Assembly (NCBI RefSeq): GCF_000021965.1
Contig: NC_011832.1
Span: 1,860,001 to 1,924,000 of the forward strand
Reading direction: 5' to 3'
DNA: 64,000 nt
From: Methanosphaerula palustris E1-9c
GTDB lineage: Archaea > Halobacteriota > Methanomicrobia > Methanomicrobiales > Methanospirillaceae
The stretch's first letter is position 1; each line of letters begins with the position of its first letter. Position numbers and translations under genes: made by a program. Below, in pieces: positions 42,911 to 53,400 of the stretch. The notes beneath the pieces are model-generated. The model saw only the letters and a program-made list of their open reading frames with translations, had not been told where the DNA came from and made no database searches.

Positions 42911-43960
42911 TCATGGGGACCCACTCAGTCCAAGCGAATGGAAGAGCGTTGAGATCCAGCCGGTGATCGTCTCCATCAGACCGGAAGGATGCTGTGCTGC
43001 CGGCGATGACGTCGGTGCTGCGCCCGAATTGTTACCATTGCGAGGATGAGCCGGCGTGGATCGGCTGGCAGGATCCAGAGTGGTCGTGTTCGAGGGGGTG
43101 AAGTCGGAGAGGGACTCTGAACCGTAGACCACATACCCGCTACTCCCGGTTTCAGAGACCTGGTTGGTCCACGAGATCCCCTGGCCCTGGTTGGACATAT
43201 TGTTGTAGGCATAGGTGTTGAAGGCGGTCTTGGTCTTCAGGTTGTCAAAGGAGTACTCCACCTTTGCAGCCCCGCTATCCTTGATGCCACTGAGATTGCT
43301 GTTGGAACCCAGGGCACCGACCTTCGTATCGACGAAGAGAAGCGAATAGGTGTTGGCCGGGTCCTTCATATCCTCACCTTCGATCAGGGGATAATTCGCA
43401 AGCCCGGCCGGTTTCCAGGCCTGGGGCGCATAGGTGAAATCAGATGCTGTGAAGGTTTCGTTCAGGGCCCCGTCCACATAGGTGAGGTCGTTCTTATCCG
43501 GCGGCTGGTTCAGGACAGGAACCGGGTCCCACTGGTACCCGCTCGAGTTGATATGGACCTTGAAATCATCGGGAACCTTTCCCTGAACCGCGAGCATCAG
43601 GATGAGATCGTCATCAAAACCCCGTCCCCCGGTATCCGAGAGGAAAAAACTCCCCGAGGTACTGGTGGAATTGGTCACCTGCCCAAACGGCTCAGCAGGA
43701 TTAGTCGTGATATGCAGGGCATTCAACCCGCCACCATCAAACTTGATGTAATAGGTGTTGTTATGGAAGAGATCAAATCTGGCGCCATCACTGTTGGCGA
43801 CCTGGATATTGATATGGTTCTTCGCGGGAATCTGTTCCTTAACGGTATCTGCGGCCAGCACCGGCAGGACACAGACCAGGAGCAGCGCCAAAAGCATCAC
43901 GCAGCTGAGTACGGCATATCTCCTCCGGGTTGTATGATTGTGCATCGTTCTTTCATCCAT
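42911..43960 (-). CDS. Secreted DUF3344 protein with hydrophobic C-terminal helix
   Basis: About 349 residues from the ATG at 43960; the frame extends to 44005 but the extra residues precede a normal signal peptide (VLSCVMLLALLLVCVLPVLA). DUF3344 spans about 40-280 (GGGLNALHITTNP, FFLSDTGGRGFDDDLILMLAV, YAPQAWKP, YPLIEGEDMKD, QGQGISWTN). After a Thr/Pro/Asn linker, the last 25 residues form a short hydrophobic-amphipathic helix (ETITGWISTLFHSLGLSG) that may attach to the membrane or a partner. The paralogue at 61765-62814 is close throughout. Confidence 0.87.
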   Translation of the reverse strand: MDERTMHNHTTRRRYAVLSCVMLLALLLVCVLPVLAADTVKEQIPAKNHINIQVANSDGARFDLFHNNTYYIKFDGGGLNALHITTNPAEPFGQVTNSTSTSGSFFLSDTGGRGFDDDLILMLAVQGKVPDDFKVHINSSGYQWDPVPVLNQPPDKNDLTYVDGALNETFTASDFTYAPQAWKPAGLANYPLIEGEDMKDPANTYSLLFVDTKVGALGSNSNLSGIKDSGAAKVEYSFDNLKTKTAFNTYAYNNMSNQGQGISWTNQVSETGSSGYVVYGSESLSDFTPSNTTTLDPASRSTPAHPRNGNNSGAAPTSSPAAQHPSGLMETITGWISTLFHSLGLSGSP

Positions 43961-44005
43961 GTCTGGTACGTCTCCGATCTCTTGTTGAGAGACTGTGGAT
44001 AACAT

Positions 44006-44404
44006 TATCCTAGTTTTAGGTAATCAATCTTCTTAAACTTTTCACATATAAATTATATTTAATTAACATGATGTGAATTGTCCCGATATCACCCGATTCA
44101 AGACCGTATCGTGATAAAACACAGGGAGATATCACCTGAGGTCAGATCAGAACCTGCAAAAATTTCGCCCATGAGAGCAGATACGCCGACAGATCTACCA
44201 CGGATACAAAAAAAACAAAGATATCCGAACTCGGTCGAATTCTCGATGTATTGACATTTTTACCCAGATTAGAGGGATAGTGAGGTATAATAAGAGGGTT
44301 TCAACAGAGTCCATTTTTCAAAAGAGCCTTCCTCGCTCTGGGAGATCTCATCTGAAAGATAAGCCTGAGGCCTGCGAAAAAAAAGGGATTGTCCTTCCGC
44401 CCGT
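44006..44404. other. Gene-free junction between the two paralogous blocks
   Basis: 44006-44080 is an AT-rich promoter (gtaatcaatcttc and ttaattaac motifs shared with 62870-62935) for the DUF3344 gene at 42911. 44340-44404 repeats the DNA downstream of giant gene A (tcatctgaaagataagcctg versus tcacctgaaagataagcctg), with an oligo-A tract (T on the coding strand) ending near 44385 that terminates gene C. 44085-44330 holds no recognisable gene. Confidence 0.55.
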
Positions 44405-47400
44405 TCAGGCGAAGTTGATCCAGTTGATGTTGGCGTAGTTCCCCGGGAACTTCAGCACGAGCCGGTGCTGCCCGGCCGGCAGGGTCACCAGGACCTGGAG
44501 GGTCTGGAAGGCCGCATCGTTGCCGGTGTTCGGGACGTTCACCACGGCGAGAGGTGTCGCGCCGTCGTCGAGATACATCTGGACGGACGAGCCGGCATGG
44601 GCCGAGGCGACCCGGAACCCGGCGGTGTAGGTGCCGGCCGTGTTGATGTTCACGGTATAGGCGAGCCATTCGCCAGCACGGGTCCAGCCGACGCTCGGAC
44701 TTCTGTCGGTGTCGATCTGTTCGATGTCGACGTCGTCATGCCGGTAGACCCCGCCCTCGTTGCCGGCGGTGGTGTCGTGGTAGGCGATCCCTTCACCGCC
44801 GAGGTCGTAGTCCTCGGCCTGCAACTGGCCGGGGATCGTGTGAGTCCCGTTGTAGACCGGAGCGGTGCCGGTCACGGTCGGCGAGATGGTTGTTGTTGGA
44901 ATTGTCGTTGGGGTTGCCACTGCCGGCACGGTCACATTGATGGTCCTGGTGGTGGACCCGGCCGCGTTGGTTGCAGTCTGGTTGATCGTGTAGTTACCGG
45001 GCTGCCAGTAGGTGTAGGTGAAGTTCGGATAGGCGGTGGTCGTCCCGTCGCCGAGGTTATAATGGACCGAGGTCGCATTCACCGCGGTGTTAGTGACCTG
45101 GATGCCCATCGAGCCGATGCCGCCGGGGAAGGTGACGGTGAAGTTGGCCACCGGCAGGTTCGGGTTTACGGGTGTCTGGGTGACTGTTGGTGTGACCGGT
45201 ACGGTCGCCGTTGGAGTTGGCGTCACGGTCGTGGTCGTCGGCGAACCGGCCGGCACCGTCACTGTGACGGTCTTTGTGGAAGACCCGGCGTCGTTGGTTG
45301 CGATCAGTTTGATCGTGTAGGTGCCGGGCTGCCAGTAGGTGTACTTGAAGTTCTTATAGGCGGTGATGGTACCGTCGCCGAGGTCGTACTTCACGGTGGT
45401 GGCATTCGTCGTGGCGTCGGTGACCTGGATGCCCATCGAGCCTGCGCCGGCCTGGTAGGTGACCACGAAGTTCGCGATCGGCAGGTCATGCCCCGACGAG
45501 GTCGGCAGCGGGGTCACGGTCGTCGTTGCGGTCGTCAACGTCACAGTTGGGGTGACGGTTGTTGTAGTGGTTGGCGCCGTTGTCGTTGTCGTCACGGTCG
45601 GCGAGACCGTCGGTGTTCCCGGACCGGTGACGGTGATGTACTGTGGAATTGTCTTCACCTCTGCCCCGGTCGAACCGATGGCGACGAGGGAGACGGTGTA
45701 GGTGCCGGCTGCCGAGTAGGTGTGGACTGGGTTCTTATCGAACGAAGCCCCACCGTCACCGAACTGCCAGAAGTACTGTCGGATCGTGCCGGTCGACAGG
45801 TCAGTGAACTGCACCGACAGCGGGGACTGGCCAGTCGTCACGTTCGCCGTGAAGTTGGCCGTCACCGGCTGCATGGTCGGGGTTGGGGTCACGGTCGTCG
45901 GGATTGTCGTCGGGATTTTAGTTGGTACTGTCGTTGCGATGGTGGTTGCTATCGTCGTTGGAATGGTCGTCGGTAGGGTTGTTGCGATGGTTGTTGCTAT
46001 CGTCGTTGGAATGGTTGTCGGTACGGTTGTTGTCGGTGCCGTCGTTGGTTCTGTTGTCGGCGGCACCACAGCGTGGACGGTGATGTAGTTCGTCCTCACC
46101 GTGGTGTTGGACCCGCCGGCATTCGTCGCTGTCAGGTTCACCGTGTAGTTCCCGGCTGCCGCGTAGTTGTGAACCGGGTTCTGCATCGTCGAGGTGTTGC
46201 CGTCACCGAAGTTCCACGACCAGGTCACCGGAGCTCCGGTCGACAGGTCAGTGAACCCGACCGAGAGCGGGACGGTACCGTTCGTGATGTTCGCGTTGAA
46301 GTTCGCGACCGGAGCCGACGGGCTCTCGGACGCGGTGACGGTGATGTAGTTCGTTTTCGTGATGGTGTTCGACCCGCCAGCGTTCGTCGCCGTCAGGTTC
46401 ACAGTGTAGTTTCCAGCCACGGTATAGGTGTGGCTCGGGTTCTGTACCGTCGAGGTGTTCCCGTCACCGAAGTTCCACGACCATGAGGTCGGGGTGCCAG
46501 TCGACTGGTCAGTGAAGCCGACCGAGAGTGGGGCAGTGCCGTTCGTCACACTCGCGTTGAAGTTCGCGACCGGAGCCGGGGTCACCGGCGTGGTGACTGT
46601 GATGTAGTTCGTCTTCGTGGTGGTGTTGGACCCGCCGGCGTTCGTCGCCGTCAGGTTCACCGAGTAGTTTCCGGCCGCCACATAGGTGTGGGACGGGGAC
46701 TGTGTCGTCGAGGTGGTGCCGTCACCGAAGTCCCACGACCACGAGGTCGGGGTACCGGTTGACAGGTCGGTGAACTGGACCGAAAGCGGAGCGGTGCCGT
46801 TCGTCACGTTCGCGCTGAAGCCAGCGACCGGGGCCGGCAACGGGGCCGTCACCGAGTAGCCGCTCGGGGTCCGATCTGACATGAGCGAGTTCGACCAGGC
46901 GACCATGTCGCTGCCGTTGTTCGAGGTCTGGCAGTAGCCGTAGACGTTGAAGGCCGCGAGCGAGGTGAGGTTCTCGAACGAGTAGTGGATCCGGACGGCT
47001 CCCTGGTTGGTGAGCGCCGCGTTCGGTCTGAGCACGCCGGCGTTCAGGTCGACGAACATCAGTTTGAAGGTGTTGGTCGTGTCGGCGGTGTCCTGTCCGT
47101 AGTAGATCGGATAGGAGTAACCGTTGCCGGTCGGTTTCCAGACCTGCGGCCCGTAGATGAGGTCGGCCTTCGTGAAGGTCTCGTCAAGGGTGGTACCGTT
47201 GTAGGTGGAGGAGGTCGGGGGCTGGTTGCTGATGGGGTTCGGCGTCCAGGTGTAGCCGTCGGCCGTGACATGCAGTTTGAAGTCGTCAGGGACCGTGCCG
47301 TTCACAGCGACGAGGAGGAGGATCTCGTCCTCGTAGCCCTTGCCGCCCGAGTCGGTGGCGTAGAAGGTTCCGGACTGTGCCGCCGTCTGGGTCACCTGGC

Positions 47401-50400
47401 CGAAGTTCACGGCCGGGTCGGTGGAGATGTGCAGGGCGTTGAGCCCGCGGTCGGCACCTTCGAACATGATCTTGTAGGTGTTGTTGCCGAAGGCGTTGTA
47501 CTTGATGCCACCGGTATTCGCCATGGTGACGAAGATGTTGTTGTAGTCGGGGAGGACGCCGCCTGTCGGCGCTGTGACCGTCGGCGTCGGGGTCACCGCT
47601 GCGGTGACCGTGATGTAGTTCGTCTTCGTGGTGGTGTTACTCCCGCCGGCATTCGTCGCCGTCAGGTTCACCGTGTAGTTTCCAGCCGCCGCGTAGGTGT
47701 GGCTCGGGTTCTGCAGGGTTGATGTGTTGCCGTCACCGAAGTTCCACGACCAGGTCACCGGAGCTCCGGTCGACAGGTCGGTGAACCCGACCGAGAGCGG
47801 TGCCGTGCCGTTCGTGATGTTCGCGCTGAAGTTTGATACCGGAGCCGGGGTCATCGGCGTGGTGACGGTGATATAATTCGTCTTCGTGGTGGTGTTGGAT
47901 CCGCCGGCGTTCGTCGCCGTCAAGTTCACGGTGTAGTTTCCGGCCACCGAGTAGGTGTAGACCGGGTTCTGCACCGTCGAGGTGTTGCCGTCACCGAAGT
48001 TCCACGACCAGTTCGTTGGGGAACCGGTCGACGCATCGGTGAAACCGACCGAGAGCGGAGCGGTACCGTTCGTCACGTTCGCCGTGAAGTTCGCCGTCGG
48101 GGCTGTCAGGGCGGGCGCCCCCAGAACCTGGTAACTGCTGGTGGTGACGTCATTGGTCATGATGGTCCCGGTGCCGTGGTTGGACTGCATGAACCAGCCA
48201 TAGGTGTTGAAGACGGCCGTGCTTGAGAGATTGGTGAACTCGTAATCGACCTTGATCATACCGTTGTCCGGTACGCTCGCGTTCTGAAGCGCCCCGACCC
48301 TGAGGTCAACGAACATCAGATGGTACTGGTTCGCCGGGTCGGACTGGTCTTCGCCGCCAAAGATCGGGTAGTCTGGCTGCCCGGCCGGCTTCCAGCTCTG
48401 CGGACCATAGACGAAGTCGTTCTTCGTGAAGGTCTGGTTTACTGCCCCGTCAAGGTGGGTGGAGACAGCCGGCAGGTCCTGGTTGGTGATGCCCGGAGTT
48501 CCTGGATCAAAGTCATTGCCGCTCGATCGTATGTGGACCTTGAAGTCATCGGGGATCGATCCATTGACGGCCAGCATCAGGATCCCATCGGCTGCGGTCT
48601 TCTGGCCACCGGAGAAGGTGATCCAGAACGAGCCGGTCTGGCTGGCGGTCCTGGTGATATCGGCAGCGGTCCAGGCATTGCTTGCCGATGAGATGTGCAT
48701 GGGGTTCAGCCCGCCGTTGTTCTGCCGGAAGTTGACAAAGTACGTATTGGGAACATACGTGTACGTTATGCCGTCAGTGTTACTGGCAACAACACCGCCC
48801 GGGACATCATATTTCACGCCTTCATCATTGGCTACGCGGATGTTGATGCCGCGGTAGTTCGAGAGCGGAGCGGAATTGGTGTTCAGTACGTCGATGAAAT
48901 CTGTTTTCGTTGAGATGTTATAGTCATCCGAGTTGGAGACGTTGAGCGAAACCGTGTAGTTCCCGATCGCTGTGTAGGTGTGGCTCGGGTTCTGCACCGT
49001 CGCGGTGTTTCCGTCACCGAACGACCACGACCAGTTCGTTGGCGAGCCGGTCGACAGGTCGGTGAAACCGACCGAGAGCGGAGCCGCGCCATTCGTCACG
49101 TTCGCATTGAAATTCGCGACCGGAGCCGTCGGGGTCTCTGACCCGGTGACGGTGATGTAGTTCGTCTTCGTGGTGGTGTTGGACCCGCCGGCGTTCGTCG
49201 CCGTCAGGTTCACGGTGTAGTTCCCGGCCGCCGCATAGGTGTAGACCGGGTTCTGTACCGTCGAGGTGTTTCCGTCACCGAACGACCACGACCAGTTCGT
49301 CGGGGAGCCGGTCGACTGGTCGGTGAAACCAACCGATAGGGGTGCGGTGCCGGTCGTCACGTCCGACGTGAAGTTCGCTGCCAGAGGCATCGGGAGTATG
49401 GGGGAGTAACTCTCAACCGGGGCCATCAGGGGTGCAGGATCGACCTGGTTATAACCCATACTATACGGGGTATCCCCTATACCATCCCCATTGGCATCCA
49501 CGCCCGTGTAGGTGGAATAGTAATTACCGAGGACCCCGGTGTACTGTTTATTCTGATAGGTATAGAGTACTGCCGTTGGTGTACTCCATGGGAACTGTGA
49601 AGGGCCAATACCTAACATTATGATCGGATTTATCCCAGCGGGTGCGGTAAAACGGTTGAGATAGACGGCACCGGGTTTTCCCCCTCCATATAACTCCAGA
49701 CTGGGAATGTTGTTGTTACTGAATGAATTATTCCGGATTATGGACCCCGTAGCAAAATTATCGATAGTTATTACACCCCTATTAACTAGAGCACCTTTAT
49801 ACAGCGGGGAGTTGGTGTTCGTAAAAGTATTATTTTCGACGATATTTACTCCCTTGGTCATATAGATCAGGGAATATACAGCATTATTTCTGAAGATATT
49901 TCCAGAAAAGGTGTTATTTGTTCCAGATAGCGTTATATCACTAGCAGTAGTTCTAGATCCCGACCACCCCACTTTCATCAATTCAAAGATGCAATTTCGA
50001 ATTATCATGTCCTTTGCCGGGAAATTATTATTAAGATCTTGGGAGGGAAAACTCATAAGCCCATTCGTGAAACGGACATTCTCGATTATTGTCCCGGTTC
50101 CCGTGAGAGTAGCAGGATTACCATTGAGATCAAATGTTACAGAATTTGCATCTTCACCACTGAGTATGATGGATTTTGAAAATGTGCTGGGGAATATGTA
50201 GGTGCCATTGTAAACATAGACGGTATCGCCGTCGACCACCGATGCGCTATTCATCGCATCCATCAGCGTCGTGAAGTCACATCCGCTGGCACCAACCGTC
50301 CAGGTCGTTGCCCCGGAGACCGTGATATAATTCGATTTGATCGTAGTGTTGGTCCCATCTGAATTGGTGACCGTCAGGTTCACCGAATAGACACCGTGTT

Positions 50401-53400
50401 TCGGATAGGTGAAGGTCGGGTTCTGTGTGGTGGCGTCGACCGTCCCGTCGTTGTTGAAGTCCCAGGACCAGGCCGTTGGGCTGCCGGTCGAGGCGTCGGT
50501 GAACTGAACCGTGAGTGGTAAGGAACCGGAGGTCACGTTCGCCGTGAAGCCGGCGACCGGAGCCATCGGGGTTCCTGAACCGGTGACGGTGATGTAGTTC
50601 GTCTTCACCGAGGTGTTGGAACCGCCGGCGTTCGTCGCCGTCAGGTTGACGGTGTAGTTCCCAGTTGACGCGTAGGTATGGCTCGGGTTCTGTTCAATCG
50701 AGGTGTTACCGTCACCAAACGACCACGACCAGTTCATTGGAGAACCGGTCGACGCATCGGTGAAACCGACCGAGAGTGGTGCGGTACCGTTCGTGATGTT
50801 CGCCGTGAAGCCGGCGACTGGAGCCGGGGGTATAGCCGTGACCGAGTAGCCACTGGCAGTTAGGCCGGTGAGCGCATTGGTCCAGCCCATGCCGGACTTC
50901 CCGGTCCCGCCGGCGTTGTTGTTCCATCCATAAATATTGAACGCCGCGGAATCCGTCAGGTTGGTGAAGGTGTACTCGACCTTCACGGCCCCTTCATTCA
51001 TCAGGCTTGCATAGCCCGTGTACTTGCTCCCGATTAACCCAGCACGGGTGTCGATGAATGCCAGGCTGAACTGGTTATCGGAGCTGGCCATATCCTCCCC
51101 ATAGAAGATCGGATAGAGGCTGTTGCTGCCGCTTGGTTTCCAGTTCTGTGGCCCATACACGAAGTCGCTCTTGTTGAAGGTCTCGTCCAGCGCAGTTGCC
51201 TGGTACGTGTATGCGTCTGAGGAGGGCGCTGCTGAACTGGGGGTCCATGTGTACCCGCTGGTCTTGATCCGGACCGCGAAATCGTCCGGCAGGGTACCGT
51301 TGACCGCGAGCATCAGGACGGCCTCGTCCTGGTAGCCCCGACCCCCACTGTCCGTTACATAGAAGGTCCCGGATTGGGCCGGCGAGACGGTGACCTGCCC
51401 GGCGTTGACCGCGGGGTCGGTGGAAATATGGACAGCGTTCAGCCCGCCGCCGTTGTTGTTGATGTAATACGTGCCGTTGCCGGCCGTGTCCCACCGTATG
51501 CCGCCATCGTTGGCAGCCCGGACATAGATGCCGGTGTAGTCGGGGAGGACGCCGCCCGGTGCGGGCGTGACCGTCGGCGTCGGGGTCAACGGTGCGGTGA
51601 CGGTGATGAAGTTCGTCTTCACGGTATTGTCAGACCCGGTCGCATTCGTCACCGTGAGGTTGACCGTATACGTGCCGGCCGCCGTGTAATTGTTGACCGG
51701 GTTCTGCTCGGTCGAGGTGTTTCCATCGCCGAATGCCCACGACCAGTTCGTGAGATTTTCACCCAGCGAGGTGTCGTTGAACTGCACGGCCAGCGGAGTG
51801 GTGCCGGTCGTCACGTTCGCCGAGAAGTTGGCGACCGGCATGACCGGGCGGTCGAGAACCGTGATGTAGTTAGTCTTGAGCAGGTGCGTGCTCCCAAGTG
51901 AGTTTGAGACGGTCAGGTTGACCGAGTAGATGCCGGGTGAGGTGTAGTTCTTGATTGGGTTCTGCTCGGTCGAGGTGGTGGTGTCGCCGAAGTCCCAGGA
52001 CCAGTCCATCGGAGAGCCGGCTGAGGTGTCGTTGAACTGCACGGAGAGCGGCGCGTTGCCGGAGATCGGCGTGGCGGTGAAGCCGGCCACGGCCTTGTTG
52101 GTCAGGATCGATAAGGCGCCGGTATCGAAATAAGGCGTGATCGCCCTGTTGGTCGTCTGGAGTGCGGAGTTGGTCAGCGGGTAATTCGAGGCTTGGGTCA
52201 TACCACCCACAACAGCGTCACCCGCGTCATTGACGGCGATGCCATAGAAGTAGGTTGTGCTATCGGCGAGTCCGATACAGGTCGAGTAGAGCATCGTTCC
52301 AGCGGGTGAGTACTTGACGGCAAAACCCCTACCAGAGTTGGTCGCCCCTGCTGTCCCATTCATGATCGTGAAATCATTACTGGTCGAATAACCAGTCACA
52401 TACGCATCGCCACTTCCATCAACTGTGATGCCATATGGATTACTACTACCAGTCCCTCCAAACTTGGTCGAATAATCCAGGGAGACGAACGAGGGGTCGA
52501 TCTTCGTGAGGAAGACACTCCCGCTCCCCGCCCACCCGTATGCCGCGGTTAAGGAATTTGTGAAACCAGTAACATAGACCGCCCCGGCAGCATCGACAGC
52601 GAGATCGTATATTTTATCAGCAGCACTCCCACCGAGGTATGACACATATACCTCCGAACCGCTCGAGGTGTACTTGGCGACGAATCCATCGTATTTAGAT
52701 GCAGTCGCTCCCGAGTTACCGCCACAGATCGGTTGGAATACACCGGCTGTGATCGGGAAGTTGTTGGCGGAGGCGAGGGACTTGGTATAACCACCCATGT
52801 AGACATTACCTGCCGCGTCGAGGGCAAGCCCCATAGAACACTTAGTACTGGAAGAACTATCTAAATAGGAATCCCCTTCGTTCAAAGAGCCACCGAGATA
52901 GGTCGCATAACTGAGTGACCCGTCGGAGGCGAACCTGGCAAGGTAGGCGTCATCCCACCCGCCGGTCTTATTCTGAGCGGCATCGGCAGTGACCGGGAAG
53001 TTGGTGCAGTCCGTATAACCTGATACCCAGGCCCCTCCAGACTGGTCAGCGACGATTGAGATGGCACCCGTTGTATTGGTTGTCGAAGCCGTGCCGGGGT
53101 TACTATCGAGGCTGCCGAGGTACGTGGAGAAGACGAGTTGCGAGCCGGGAGGATTGGACGGCTTGATCTTGGCGACAAATCCCGCCGCGGTACCGTTCTT
53201 AGCTGTCTGGAAGGGGGACTGAAGGGGGAGATCTGTGGCGGATGTCGTGCCACCGCAGATATAGATGTTCCCTGCGCCATCGACACTCAGTCCCTGGGCG
53301 TTCTCGTTCCCGGAACCGCCGTAGTACGTGGAGTAGAGGACCGCGGTCCCCTCGGGGTTCAGTTCCGTCACGAAGGCGTCGCTGCCTCCACTTTCAGATC

